From positions 1 to 64,000 of the forward strand of contig JBIIEO010000001.1 in assembly GCA_044237775.1 (NCBI GenBank): 64,000 nt of DNA. Direction: 5' to 3'. Positions 33,546 to 42,057 of this stretch are shown in pieces. The number at the start of each line of letters is the position of its first letter. The stretch's first letter is position 1. The position numbers and the translations under genes were made by a program. The notes under the pieces are model-generated. The model was not told where the DNA came from. It did no database searches and saw only the letters and a list, made by a program, of their open reading frames with translations. Source of the DNA: UBA3006 sp044237775 (GTDB lineage Bacteria; Actinomycetota; Acidimicrobiia; Acidimicrobiales; Ilumatobacteraceae).

Positions 33546-34867
33546 CGCGACCCCAAACCGGCAACGACGTCCTCATAGCCAAACGAGCTCAGCAGTCGCC
33601 TCGTGGAGTCACGAAATGGATACCCAGTTGCTCCTTCAGCGGCGAGCCGGAAAACCTCATTCGACACGATCGTCACACCATCTGAATCGACCACTTCTCG
33701 TATCGAGGTAATCCGTCGAACACCCGATGCATTGTCGATGTAGACGACAAAGTGAACCGCGCTCGCGATCAACAAGTTGACGGTCTCAACAGGTAAACCC
33801 GTGGATGCCATCGACACATACGCAGCAAGTTTCGGGAACACCGAACGAGTGCCGTCGGCATGCATCGTGCACATCGACCCGTTATTGCCTTGACTCATCG
33901 CCATGAGCATGGGAAACGCTTCAGCTCCGCGCACTTCGCCAACGATGACCCGATCCGGGTCCATTCGTAGGGCCATACGAGTCAAGTCCGCAAGGGTTAC
34001 CTCCCCGGTGCCTTCGGTGTTCATCGGACGAGATTGGAGTGCGTCGTGATCAGGGTGCTGATCGCTAAATCGTTCAATACCGAGTTCATAAGCATCTTCA
34101 ATCGTCACGATGCGTTCGTCACGTGGTACTTCATTGAGCAGGGCTCGGAGAAGAGTCGTCTTTCCCGATCCCGTGCCACCGGCAATCACCATGTTGCGGC
34201 GTGCAAGGACGGCTGCGCGGAAGAAATCGCGGGTGTCGGCGTCCATCATGCCGCGTAGATGCAGGTCTTCAAGACTCGCAATCTCGAAGCGGTGACGCCG
34301 AATGACCACACTCGGATGCTTCGACACATCCATAACAGCAAACAGACGTGAGCCATCTGGAAGTTGGAGATTGACTTCAGGGCTACCCGCATCAAATCGA
34401 CGTTCGGATTTCGTCATTCGCGATGCAATCCTGCGAACCAAGTCGACGAGTTCCTGATCGGAGTCAACGACCGGTGGACGACTTTCCCGCACCCCCGACC
34501 GCAATTTGACCCACACCGGCTCGGCTCCACGAATATGGATGTCGCTCACTTCGTCATCTTCCAACAGCGGCTGAAGACGACCGAGCCCAAGCACCTGGGC
34601 AACAACTCGTGATACTGCTTCACGTTCGAGATCGGCGTGAATCGAAGGCTTCCCCTCATTGCCACGAAGCGCGTTGAGCCTCACACACTCTGCCAGCGCA
34701 GTCTGTCGAGCAAACTCGACCTCCCCTTCAGGCGTCAGATCGGACTCGCCGATCGCACGCCTTGACACCCGTTCGTCGGCGAGTCGCTCGCTCACCACTG
34801 ATGAGAGTTCGTGCACTAGGTCGGCGACTCTCGGCGCCGCACGATGAGCAGACAACAACTCGTTCAC
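33542..34867 (-). CDS. tadA: Tad pilus assembly ATPase TadA (CpaF)
   Basis: This is a 441-residue hexameric secretion ATPase of the TadA/CpaF type. It has Walker A AGGTGSGKTTLLRALL, Asp box ERIVTIEDAYEL, and Walker B with GEVRGAEAFPMLMAMSQGN, followed by the His box CTMHADG. The N-terminal domain precedes with SDIHIRGAEPVWVKL. GTG 34867 is chosen because it overlaps the CpaB-like stop (GTGA). A longer frame to 35008 would lie within that gene. It powers pilin polymerisation through TadB/TadC. Confidence 0.93.
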   Translation of the reverse strand: MNELLSAHRAAPRVADLVHELSSVVSERLADERVSRRAIGESDLTPEGEVEFARQTALAECVRLNALRGNEGKPSIHADLEREAVSRVVAQVLGLGRLQPLLEDDEVSDIHIRGAEPVWVKLRSGVRESRPPVVDSDQELVDLVRRIASRMTKSERRFDAGSPEVNLQLPDGSRLFAVMDVSKHPSVVIRRHRFEIASLEDLHLRGMMDADTRDFFRAAVLARRNMVIAGGTGSGKTTLLRALLNEVPRDERIVTIEDAYELGIERFSDQHPDHDALQSRPMNTEGTGEVTLADLTRMALRMDPDRVIVGEVRGAEAFPMLMAMSQGNNGSMCTMHADGTRSVFPKLAAYVSMASTGLPVETVNLLIASAVHFVVYIDNASGVRRITSIREVVDSDGVTIVSNEVFRLAAEGATGYPFRDSTRRLLSSFGYEDVVAGLGSR

Positions 34868-35559
34868 GGCACGTCCAAACGGGTTTCGTTCCCAATCAGT
34901 GAAAGACGAGTAGAGCCCGCTTTCGCCACTGCATGAGAGAAGTCGAGGTTTGCACGCAACGTCACGATCGCCTCGGAGAATTCGCCTTCGGGCTGTGTTA
35001 TCGACCACACCGATACTTCACCTTCGAAAATCTCCGGTGGGCTTGCCTGAGCAATGGTGGCATCGGGAAGCAAGGCCACACTGACCCGATCTCCCACGGC
35101 AAGTCCGGGTGGAAACTGTCCTGGCCGCAGAGCAACTGCGGTGAGCACCTCTCCGGGGGCTAACGGGTTCTGTCGCGACACCATTGTCGCGATGAATGGT
35201 GTCCCTGCCGGCATATCAACGAGCACTACCGTGCCAATAAGCGACGCTGCTTCAGCGCCGGGCACGAACGACGAGCCGACATCAGTCGACACGTCGATGC
35301 CAATCAGATCTAATCGTTGAACAATGTGCCCGCGTCGTAGCTCACGTGACACGCCCACAATCGTCTCGGTGTCTGACGCAGACTGATACAGCATCAGGCT
35401 GCCGATACCGCCCGCAATCACCAACCCAATGCCGATTGCCACTTCTGGCAATCGGCGTACCCGCTGTCGTTCCTCGTCGAGGTCGTCAGGTGACGTCACA
35501 ACACGTTGTGACACTCCCACCCTTGATCTCGACAAAGAGGCCGCCAACCGTCGCTTCAC
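34864..35559 (-). CDS. SAF-domain pilus assembly protein (CpaB/RcpC-like)
   Basis: This is a 231-residue protein with one N-terminal membrane span (VAIGIGLVIAGGIGSLML, ~45-62). The extracytoplasmic SAF domain follows: VSRELRRGHIVQRLDL, then AASLIGTVVLVDMPAGTPFIATMVS and PPGLAVGDRVSVALL. CpaB/RcpC proteins of Tad systems have this design and may bind cell-wall glycan. GTG 35559 is chosen because AGGGGG lies five bases upstream. A longer frame to 35790 overlaps the divergent map promoter and is not supported. It is the first gene of the Tad operon. Confidence 0.8.
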   Translation of the reverse strand: MKRRLAASLSRSRVGVSQRVVTSPDDLDEERQRVRRLPEVAIGIGLVIAGGIGSLMLYQSASDTETIVGVSRELRRGHIVQRLDLIGIDVSTDVGSSFVPGAEAASLIGTVVLVDMPAGTPFIATMVSRQNPLAPGEVLTAVALRPGQFPPGLAVGDRVSVALLPDATIAQASPPEIFEGEVSVWSITQPEGEFSEAIVTLRANLDFSHAVAKAGSTRLSLIGNETRLDVP

Positions 35560-35693
35560 GGTCACCCCCTTGATCGCAATCAATCCGCCGATGGTGCGAT
35601 GTGTGTTTTCATGCAAGCACAGCGGAAGAGGGCACCTCGCTCCAAATCGGCGCAAATTGCAGCAACGTGATTTCGGACGAACGTCCGTCCCCG

Positions 35694-35708
35694 TAACCTG
35701 TAGGGCAA
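35694..35708 (+). promoter_or_regulatory. Candidate leaderless promoter of the methionine aminopeptidase gene
   Basis: TAACCT at 35694-35699 fits the actinobacterial -10 pattern TANNNT and lies 8 bases before the ATG. Transcription would therefore start at or next to the start codon. No Shine-Dalgarno sequence is seen. The divergent Tad operon starts 149 bases away. A GGACG-AA-CGTCC inverted repeat in between (near 35675) could be an operator. Confidence 0.35.
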
Positions 35709-36694
35709 TGGCGAGCCAGATCACCACCCCACCGATGAACCTTCCCGCAGCCGGCGATGCCTGCTGGTGCGGGAGCGGTCGAAAGTACAAGCGCTGTCAC
35801 AAGCCGCTTGAAGGGCGCGTGCTGCCCGGCGTGGTGAGCCCGATGCGATCGGTACCCGATCACATCGTAAAGCCGCCCTATGCGGCGTCGGGCAAAGTCA
35901 GCCGTCAACCCGAGTCTGCAATCAAGACACCCGACGTCATTGAACGAATGCGAATCGCTGGCTCTGCCGCCGCAGAAGTCCTGGCACTTGCGGGCAATTT
36001 CGTCAAGCCTGGGATCACAACAGATGCAATTGATGCGTACGTGCACGAGTTGTGTCTCGAACGTGGTGCGTATCCCAGCCCTCTGAACTACTCGGGCTAC
36101 CCAAAGAGTGTCTGCACCTCGGTCAACGAGGTCATCTGCCACGGCATTCCCGACTCACGCGTGCTTGAAGACGGCGACATCATCAATCTTGACGTCACCT
36201 GCTACATCAACGGCGTGCACGGCGATACGAATGCAACCTTCGCAGTGGGCGCAATCAGCGAGACCGACCGTCACCTCATCAACGTCACCGAAGAATGCAT
36301 GTGGCGCGGCATCGAGGCTGTTGTGCCGGGTCGACCATTGAGCGAAATCGGGCGGGCGATCGAGAATCGTGCGAAGCATGACAAGTTGGGTGTGGTTCGC
36401 GCATTCATTGGTCATGGCATTGGCGAGCAGTTCCACACTGATTTGCAGGTTCTGCACTACTACGAACCGCGCAACAACACGATCATGCGACCTGGAATGA
36501 CCTTCACCATCGAGCCCATGATCACCCTCGGAACATGGCAACACCGCATGTGGGACGACGAGTGGACTGCCGTCACCGCTGATGGAAAACGAACTGCGCA
36601 GTTTGAGCACACCGTCCTTGTTACCGAAAACGGTGTCGACGTGTTGACCGGCGGCAACGGAGCAGCCTCGCCATCCGCCCCATGGAACCGCTGA
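35708..36694 (+). CDS. map: Methionine aminopeptidase with N-terminal SEC-C motif
   Basis: This is a 328-residue type I methionine aminopeptidase with a ~60-residue extension. The extension holds the SEC-C zinc motif CWCGSGRKYKRCH. Metal ligands are visible in NLDVTCYINGVHGDTNATF (two Asp), GHGIGEQFH (His), IEPMI (Glu) and the final QFEHTVLVTE (Glu). ATG 35708 starts just before the zinc motif; a longer upstream frame runs across the divergent promoter. SEC-C-bearing MetAPs are usual in actinobacteria, and the zinc motif may dock on the ribosome. coaA follows after 10 bases. Confidence 0.92.
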   Translation: MASQITTPPMNLPAAGDACWCGSGRKYKRCHKPLEGRVLPGVVSPMRSVPDHIVKPPYAASGKVSRQPESAIKTPDVIERMRIAGSAAAEVLALAGNFVKPGITTDAIDAYVHELCLERGAYPSPLNYSGYPKSVCTSVNEVICHGIPDSRVLEDGDIINLDVTCYINGVHGDTNATFAVGAISETDRHLINVTEECMWRGIEAVVPGRPLSEIGRAIENRAKHDKLGVVRAFIGHGIGEQFHTDLQVLHYYEPRNNTIMRPGMTFTIEPMITLGTWQHRMWDDEWTAVTADGKRTAQFEHTVLVTENGVDVLTGGNGAASPSAPWNR

Positions 36695-36704
36695 GCACAG
36701 AGAC

Positions 36705-37637
36705 ATGATTGATCAAGTCGACATCGATCGGTACTTGCGCTTTGACCGCGAAGAGTGGGCTGAGCTCCGTGCCCAAACACCGCTGACACTCCATGAGCGC
36801 GATGTCAACGCGTTACGCGGTATCAACGACCGAATCGATCTGGATGAAGTTGTTGCTGTGTATCTCCCACTAACACGACTCCTCAATCTCTATGTCAGCG
36901 CAACACAAAACCTTCACCGTGTGTCGGCGACCTTTCTTGGCACGATCGCACCAAAAGTTCCCTATGTGATTGGCGTAGCGGGCAGCGTCGCAGTAGGAAA
37001 GTCCACCTCGGCTCGCATTTTGCAGGCATTGCTCACACGCTGGCCGGAACACCCTCGCGTCGAATTGATCACCACCGACGGATTCCTTCACCCCAATTCG
37101 GTTCTCGAAGAGCGCAACATCATGGACCGTAAGGGTTTCCCTGAGAGTTACGACACCAAGCGCCTTATTGAGTTTCTACGCGACATCAAGGCCGGAAACC
37201 CGTCGGTGGCTGCCCCGCTCTACAGCCACGTGGTCTACGACATCGTCGAAGATGAGCAACAAATCGTCCGCCAACCAGACATTCTCATTCTTGAGGGTCT
37301 GAATGTGCTGCAGGTTGGCAACGAGGCCACCGAGTTCGTCAGTGACTATTTCGACTTCTCGATCTACATCGATGCTGCCGAATCAGACATCGAGAACTGG
37401 TTCGTCGAACGGTTCTTCGCGCTCCGCGCCACCGTGTTCCAGAACCCCGACAGCTTCTTCCGCCACTTCGCGGATCTCACCGACACGCAAGCCGACATGG
37501 TGGCACGTGAGATCTGGAAGTCGATCAATGGCAAGAACCTCCGTGAGAACATCGCTCCAACGCGATCGCGCGCATCACTGGTGATCCACAAGGGTTCGGA
37601 CCATCGGATGACCGAAGTCCACCTGCGTCGGCTCTAG
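36705..37637 (+). CDS. coaA: Type I pantothenate kinase
   Basis: This is a 310-residue CoaA that phosphorylates pantothenate with ATP as the first step of CoA synthesis. The P-loop is GVAGSVAVGKST. TTDGFLHPNSVL and NIMDRKGFPESYD (substrate-binding) follow, then ILEGLNVLQ. Residues near the N-terminus (FDREEWAELR) match the family. It is 10 bases downstream of map and overlaps the convergent HAD gene by 4 bases. Type I enzymes are feedback-inhibited by CoA. Confidence 0.95.
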   Translation: MIDQVDIDRYLRFDREEWAELRAQTPLTLHERDVNALRGINDRIDLDEVVAVYLPLTRLLNLYVSATQNLHRVSATFLGTIAPKVPYVIGVAGSVAVGKSTSARILQALLTRWPEHPRVELITTDGFLHPNSVLEERNIMDRKGFPESYDTKRLIEFLRDIKAGNPSVAAPLYSHVVYDIVEDEQQIVRQPDILILEGLNVLQVGNEATEFVSDYFDFSIYIDAAESDIENWFVERFFALRATVFQNPDSFFRHFADLTDTQADMVAREIWKSINGKNLRENIAPTRSRASLVIHKGSDHRMTEVHLRRL

Positions 37638-38344
37638 ACCACGTTTTCTGCAAGCCAGCCGGCTACATCGTGCAGATTAGGGAGCTCCACGAACCGCGAT
37701 CCGGGTGCCGGCGGATGATCTGCGTGATCAAGTTCCCAGTGAATCTCGTAGGGAACATAGATGCCAAAACCCCCAAGCTCGAGAACGGGCAAAATGTCGC
37801 TCTTTAACGAGTTGCCCACCATGCAAAACCGGTGAGGGTTGATTCCCAGGCTCTTCAATACCTTGGCATACGTCTTTGGATCCTTTTCCAACACGATCTC
37901 CACAGAGTCAAAATGATGCGCAAGGCCACTCGTTTCGACTTTTCGCGTCTGATGCACGAGGTCACCCTTGGTGATCAGGACGACCCGGTGATTCGTACTC
38001 ACCGCGGACAACACTTCGCCAACTGACTCAAACAGGCGAACCGGTTCCGTCAGGTGATCCCGAACGCCTCGTAGGACCTCAGCCACCACTGATGCGGGAA
38101 TTGCACCATTAGAAACTGCAATGGCTGCCTCCAGCGCAGAAAGGCCGAATGACTTCACCCCGTATCCGTAGGTAGTGATGTTGGCGCGCTCGGTTGCGGT
38201 CAACGCTGCCTTGATGTCGACACCATCCTCAACATACGGCGTCACCAATTCGACAAATTCCTGCTCATACTTGCGAAACGACACTTCACTCGACCACAGT
38301 GTGTCGTCTGCGTCAAAGCCGATTGCATCAAATTCGTATTTCAT
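37634..38344 (-). CDS. HAD-superfamily hydrolase
   Basis: This 236-residue HAD phosphatase has motif I GFDADDTLWS, motif II around VLITKGDL, and motif III Lys in VLEKDPKTYAKVL. Motif IV is near MVGNSLKSDILPVLE. The helical cap between motifs I and II is typical of subfamily I. The substrate is not evident. It follows the DauR-like regulator and thiamine-binding protein genes on the same strand, so a role in thiamine or vitamin phosphate metabolism is possible but inferred. Confidence 0.85.
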   Translation of the reverse strand: MKYEFDAIGFDADDTLWSSEVSFRKYEQEFVELVTPYVEDGVDIKAALTATERANITTYGYGVKSFGLSALEAAIAVSNGAIPASVVAEVLRGVRDHLTEPVRLFESVGEVLSAVSTNHRVVLITKGDLVHQTRKVETSGLAHHFDSVEIVLEKDPKTYAKVLKSLGINPHRFCMVGNSLKSDILPVLELGGFGIYVPYEIHWELDHADHPPAPGSRFVELPNLHDVAGWLAENVV

Positions 38345-38350
38345 AATGAT

Positions 38351-38731
38351 TTACTGCGTATCAGTGTGTCGGTGCAACGCATTGAGATAGTTGTACACCG
38401 TGATTCGGGAGACACCCATCACGTCAGCGATGTCTTCAACTGCGCGACGCAAGACGAACGCACCGCGCTCGTCCAGTAATCGAATCGCCGATTGCTTGCC
38501 ATCGCGAGACAAGGTTGAGAGTTTCCCGCCCAATTCGCGCTCCACACTCTCAATCACGCGATCCAGCGCCCCATGCAAGGGTGCGAGACGAACAGCGGCA
38601 ACCGTCTCGCCATTCCATCGCAGTGCGACATCACTTCCTTGTATCAAATCGACTGGCACAATCGTTGCTCCGGTCGCGTCCAACAATGGCTTGAGTAGTG
38701 ATTCAATCTCGTGGGGGTTGGGGGAGGTCAC
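38351..38731 (-). CDS. DauR/YheO-like helix-turn-helix regulator
   Basis: This is a 126-residue protein whose C-terminal half is a DauR-type HTH. LLDERGAFVLRRAVEDIADVMGVSRITVYNYLN covers the recognition helix and the conserved LNA tail. The N-terminal half is a shortened PAS-like region compared with E. coli YheO/DauR (~240 residues). GTG 38731 lies 5 bases after the thiamine-binding protein stop, so it is the middle gene of a three-gene operon. It may regulate that operon or the divergent M20-CoA-transferase pair. Confidence 0.8.
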   Translation of the reverse strand: MTSPNPHEIESLLKPLLDATGATIVPVDLIQGSDVALRWNGETVAAVRLAPLHGALDRVIESVERELGGKLSTLSRDGKQSAIRLLDERGAFVLRRAVEDIADVMGVSRITVYNYLNALHRHTDTQ

Positions 38732-38736
38732 CAGCG

Positions 38737-38973
38737 CTACCCGTCCAACCGTCCGACGTCGACACTGACATAGGTTGCCCCGTTGGCATAGGCAACACGC
38801 AACAAGTCGGCCACAACGGCTGGTGCACGGTCATCGGGTACTGAAAATGTGGAGCCGAACGGTCCGAAGTCCACCGATAATCCATGTGCTTCAACAGCGG
38901 CAACGGCCTCCGTAACGTGCGGTCCTGGGGCGCCCTCAACAAAGGGTTCGATGGTGAATTCCACGGTAAGCAT
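38737..38973 (-). CDS. YkoF/MTH1187-type thiamine-binding protein
   Basis: This is a 78-residue single-domain protein of the thiamine-binding (DUF77/YkoF/MTH1187) type. It has LTVEFTIEPFVEGAPGPHV at the N-terminus and FGPFGSTF in the middle, a ferredoxin-like beta-alpha-beta fold by pattern. ATG 38973 has GAGAGG seven bases upstream. It is the first gene of the operon with the DauR-like regulator and the HAD hydrolase. It may buffer or deliver a thiamine-like ligand; function is inferred from family. Confidence 0.75.
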   Translation of the reverse strand: MLTVEFTIEPFVEGAPGPHVTEAVAAVEAHGLSVDFGPFGSTFSVPDDRAPAVVADLLRVAYANGATYVSVDVGRLDG

Positions 38974-39020
38974 GTATCAACCTCTCCCGTCATCGTAAAC
39001 AATCCATGACGGAATGACAG

Positions 39021-39051
39021 GGTCGGTGAATGCTGTCGACCGACCTACGAT
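39021..39051 (+). promoter_or_regulatory. Inverted repeat and -10 element between thiamine-binding and amidohydrolase genes
   Basis: GGTCGGT (39021-39027) and ACCGACC (39039-39045) form a perfect 7-base inverted repeat with an 11-base spacer. TACGAT at 39046-39051, a TANNNT -10 candidate, follows at once. The amidohydrolase ATG is 25 bases further with GAGGGGG as ribosome site. A repressor, perhaps the adjacent DauR-like protein, could bind here. Confidence 0.35.
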
Positions 39052-39076
39052 GCGATAACGGCGCAGAGGGGGCTTT

Positions 39077-40342
39077 ATGGCCAATTCATCCACATCACCA
39101 TCCGCAACCGATCGCCACGGTGTGGCGACGGAGATCACTGCACACGCCGCAGAGACGCTGGAATTTGCGCGCAGCATACGACGCGATCTCCACATGCGTC
39201 CCGAGGTGGGACTCGACCTCCCACACACTCGCGAGCGGGTGCTCGAAGCCCTCGAAGGGCTCCCCCTCGACATCACCTTGCATGCGACGACGAGCGGTAT
39301 CGCCGCCCTGCTTACCGGCGATAAGCCGGGCCCAACGGTCATGTTGCGCGGTGACATGGATGCACTTCCCATGCCAGAAGACACTGGTCTCGAATACTCA
39401 TCCCGCGTCGACAACGTCATGCATGCGTGCGGACACGACACCCACGTCGCCATGCTCGCCGGTTCCGCCAAGATGCTTGCGGATCGAAAAGCCGATCTCC
39501 ACGGGCGCGTGTTGTTCATGTTTCAACCCGGCGAGGAGGGCTATGGGGGTGCCGAATACATGCTCAACGAAGGCCTATTAGAGGTCGCTCCCGCCGCCGA
39601 TGGCGCGCCTTCACCCGTTACTGCCGCATACGCGCTCCACATCACATCATCGCTGCCGTCAGGAATGATCGGAAGCAAAGGCGGACCGATCATGGCCTCC
39701 AGTGATCGACTCGACATCACCGTTACCGGCAAGGGTGGCCACGCCTCCGAGCCATTCCGCGCACAAGATCCAGTTCCCGTGGCATGCGAGATCGTTCAAG
39801 CATTGCAGACCATGGTGACTCGTTCGTTCGACATCTTCGACCCAACGGTCGTCACCGTCACCAAGCTGATTGCAGGGACTGCTTACAACGTGATCCCCGA
39901 GACCGCTCGCCTCGAAGGCACAATTCGCGCGCTCAGTGCTAAAACTCGATCGCGTGTTCATGAAGCAATCACTACCGCCGCCCAGGGCATTGCGGCCGCA
40001 CACGGTATGACCGCACAAGTGACCATCGAGCTTGGTTATCCCGTCACGGTGAACGACAACCCATCCGCAGAGTTCGGCTTGGATGTTGCAGAAGCGGTAG
40101 TTGGTTCGCCACATGTCGCACGAATGCCTAATCCCGTAATGGGTGCTGAAGATTTCAGTTACGTGCTCGAAAAGATCCCGGGTGCCATGCTCTTTCTTGG
40201 CGGCACCCCCCATGGCGTAGACCCACGCACTGCTGCTCCCAACCATTCCAACCGTGTGCAGTTCGATGAACAGGCGATGGTGAGTGGCATGGCACTGTAT
40301 TCCTCGCTTGCACTTCGCACTCTTGGCGTCACGCTTTCCTGA
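39077..40342 (+). CDS. M20D-family amidohydrolase (hippurate/IAA-amino acid hydrolase-like)
   Basis: This is a 421-residue metallo-amidohydrolase. Visible are RRDLHMRPEVGLDLPHTR, the metal-site segments GDMDALPMPED and HACGHDTHVAMLAG, then QPGEEGYGG. A dimerisation domain with KGGHASEPF and the final MGAEDFSYVL follow. Such enzymes hydrolyse N-acyl amino acids. ATG 39077 has a GAGGGGG site six bases upstream. The CoA-transferase gene follows 3 bases after the stop, so the freed acyl acid could be activated by it. The substrate is unknown. Confidence 0.9.
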   Translation: MANSSTSPSATDRHGVATEITAHAAETLEFARSIRRDLHMRPEVGLDLPHTRERVLEALEGLPLDITLHATTSGIAALLTGDKPGPTVMLRGDMDALPMPEDTGLEYSSRVDNVMHACGHDTHVAMLAGSAKMLADRKADLHGRVLFMFQPGEEGYGGAEYMLNEGLLEVAPAADGAPSPVTAAYALHITSSLPSGMIGSKGGPIMASSDRLDITVTGKGGHASEPFRAQDPVPVACEIVQALQTMVTRSFDIFDPTVVTVTKLIAGTAYNVIPETARLEGTIRALSAKTRSRVHEAITTAAQGIAAAHGMTAQVTIELGYPVTVNDNPSAEFGLDVAEAVVGSPHVARMPNPVMGAEDFSYVLEKIPGAMLFLGGTPHGVDPRTAAPNHSNRVQFDEQAMVSGMALYSSLALRTLGVTLS

Positions 40343-40345
40343 ACA

Positions 40346-41593
40346 ATGACTCGCGCAGTGCATCACAATGGAGCGCGACCGCTCGATGGCATCATCGTGC
40401 TGGACTTCACCCGAGTGCTGTCCGGCCCACATGCCACGCGCATGCTGGTCGACCTCGGCGCCGACGTCATCAAGATTGAGCCTCCCATTGGAGATCTCAC
40501 CCGATTTACCGCCCCTCGTGTCAACTCGCTCTCGACCTATTTCATCCAACAGAACGTGGGCAAGAAGAACGTCTCCATCGACCTCGACAAGCCTGGGGCA
40601 GCCGCACTGGTTGGCTCACTCATGGAGCGTGTGGATGTGGTGATCGAAAACTTTCGACCTGGCGTCATGGCAAAGCTCGAACTCGACTACGACTCCATTC
40701 GTCCACGTAACGAGCGAATTGTCTACGTCTCAATCACGGGATACGGCAGCACAGGACCATGGCAAGCCCGCCGCGCCTATGCACCTGTGGTCAACGCCGA
40801 GGCGGGGATAACAAAGTCTCAAGGCGACGCTCGCGGTGGCGAGTACGCAAACGACCCACATAGCCATGCCGACGTCTATACCGGAATTCAGGCTGCAGCA
40901 GCAGTGCTCGCTGCGCTATATCAACGTGAGCGGACTGGCCGCGGCCAGTACATCGATGTCTCTATGGCGGAAACAATGCTTTACGTGAATGAACATGCAC
41001 ACAACAATCTGTGGGATCGGGACCCCCCGACGGGCGTGATCCGGTCATTTCAACCCGCCGATTATCCCGTCATTGTCGTCGCAGACGGCTCCACGGTGGT
41101 CTGCAGCGGCCATCCCGCCGACCGTGGCACCTTCGAGTTGTTCGTTGCTGCAATGGAACAGCCCATGCTCCTTGCCGACCCCCGATTTGCCGACACTGCT
41201 ACGCGCCTTCGGCACTACGACGAGCTGCTTGCACTCATCCTCGCGTGGGGTCGCACGTGTGCCACCACCGATGACATCGAGGCCCGGCTCGCACCGCACC
41301 AAATTGCAGTCGGGCGACTCCGTGATGTGCGCGACATTGCCGACACGGACTGGGCGACCCACCGACATGCCACCGTTGAGGTGTCCGACCGTGGATCAGG
41401 TTACGTTCGAGTGCCCAATAGTCCGTGGCACTTCTCGGAATCCGATACTTCAGTGAGCGGAATCCCCAAGTACCGCGGCGAAGACAATCGAGACGTGTTG
41501 ACTTCGTTACTGGGTTTGTCGGAGAGTGCTATCGCGCAACTTGAGAGCGATGGCGTACTTGTGTCGCGCGGACCTGGTGGCTCAGCGACCTGA
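40346..41593 (+). CDS. Family III (CaiB/BaiF) CoA-transferase
   Basis: This is a 415-residue class III CoA-transferase. PLDGIIVLDFTRVLSGPHATRMLVDLGADVIKIE is the hallmark N-terminus. The catalytic Asp lies in NDPHSHADVYTGIQAAAAVLAALYQRERTGRGQYIDVS. The C-terminal RVPNSPWHFS segment is also typical. It transfers CoA between carboxylic acids such as carnitine, formate/oxalate or mesaconate derivatives. It is paired with the amidohydrolase and overlaps convergent dut by 12 bases. Confidence 0.9.
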   Translation: MTRAVHHNGARPLDGIIVLDFTRVLSGPHATRMLVDLGADVIKIEPPIGDLTRFTAPRVNSLSTYFIQQNVGKKNVSIDLDKPGAAALVGSLMERVDVVIENFRPGVMAKLELDYDSIRPRNERIVYVSITGYGSTGPWQARRAYAPVVNAEAGITKSQGDARGGEYANDPHSHADVYTGIQAAAAVLAALYQRERTGRGQYIDVSMAETMLYVNEHAHNNLWDRDPPTGVIRSFQPADYPVIVVADGSTVVCSGHPADRGTFELFVAAMEQPMLLADPRFADTATRLRHYDELLALILAWGRTCATTDDIEARLAPHQIAVGRLRDVRDIADTDWATHRHATVEVSDRGSGYVRVPNSPWHFSESDTSVSGIPKYRGEDNRDVLTSLLGLSESAIAQLESDGVLVSRGPGGSAT

Positions 41594-42028
41594 GTGTCCG
41601 AAGCCGCCGCCGCGGTCAAAGTTGTCCAGTTGATCGACCTGCGCCCAACTCACGCTCTCAACTGGTTGCACCAGTAGCTGTGCTACTCGATCGCCGCGCT
41701 CAACGACATAGTCGTGTTCAGGATCTGTATTGATCATCACCACTTTCAATTCGCCGCGATAACCACTGTCGATGACGCCCGGCGTATTGACAAGAGTGAC
41801 GCCATGCTTGAGCGCCAACCCACTACGTGGCACAACGAGTCCCGCGTAGCCAAGAGGAAGCGCAATCGCGATACCGGTAGGCATTAACACGCGGCCACCA
41901 CCCGCTCGAATCGTGGCGCCTTCTCGTGCATGAAGGTCCACACCCGCATCACCTTCATGTGCGGTTGCCGGCAGGGGGAGGCCGTCGTCAAGTCGCTGTA
42001 CTTCCACGCGAACCGTACGTTTCGTCAC
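41582..42028 (-). CDS. dut: dUTP diphosphatase
   Basis: This is a 148-residue trimeric dUTPase with all five motifs: DAGVDLHA (I), PRSGLALK (II), GVIDSGYRGE (III), DRVAQLLV (IV) and the C-terminal RGGGFGHSG (V). The start is GTG 42028. A TATTCT -10 candidate lies only 6 bases upstream, so the mRNA may be leaderless. It is divergent from orn across 29 bases and overlaps the convergent CoA-transferase by 12. Confidence 0.95.
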   Translation of the reverse strand: MTKRTVRVEVQRLDDGLPLPATAHEGDAGVDLHAREGATIRAGGGRVLMPTGIAIALPLGYAGLVVPRSGLALKHGVTLVNTPGVIDSGYRGELKVVMINTDPEHDYVVERGDRVAQLLVQPVESVSWAQVDQLDNFDRGGGFGHSGR

Positions 42029-42034
42029 AACTCG

Positions 42035-42050
42035 AGAATACGCCTAGATT
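42035..42050. promoter_or_regulatory. Divergent leaderless promoters of dut and orn
   Basis: The 29-base gap between the dut GTG (42028, minus) and orn ATG (42058, plus) holds two -10 candidates. AGAATA at 42035-42040 reads TATTCT on the minus strand, 6 bases before GTG. TAGATT at 42045-42050 lies 7 bases before ATG. No ribosome site fits in the gap. Both transcripts would start at their start codons, and the polymerases would compete. Confidence 0.45.
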
Positions 42051-42057
42051 GCATCTG

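Noticed and set aside
34867..35008. N-terminal extension of the TadA ATPase
   Set aside because: It lies wholly inside the CpaB-like gene; the GTGA overlap at 34867 gives a family-like start.
35559..35790. N-terminal extension of the CpaB-like protein
   Set aside because: It would cross the divergent map start, and a clear AGGGGG site supports GTG 35559.
39659..40549. A 296-codon minus-strand frame over the M20 amidohydrolase
   Set aside because: It is the reverse shadow of a well-conserved gene; composition is unlike a protein family and it has no ribosome site.
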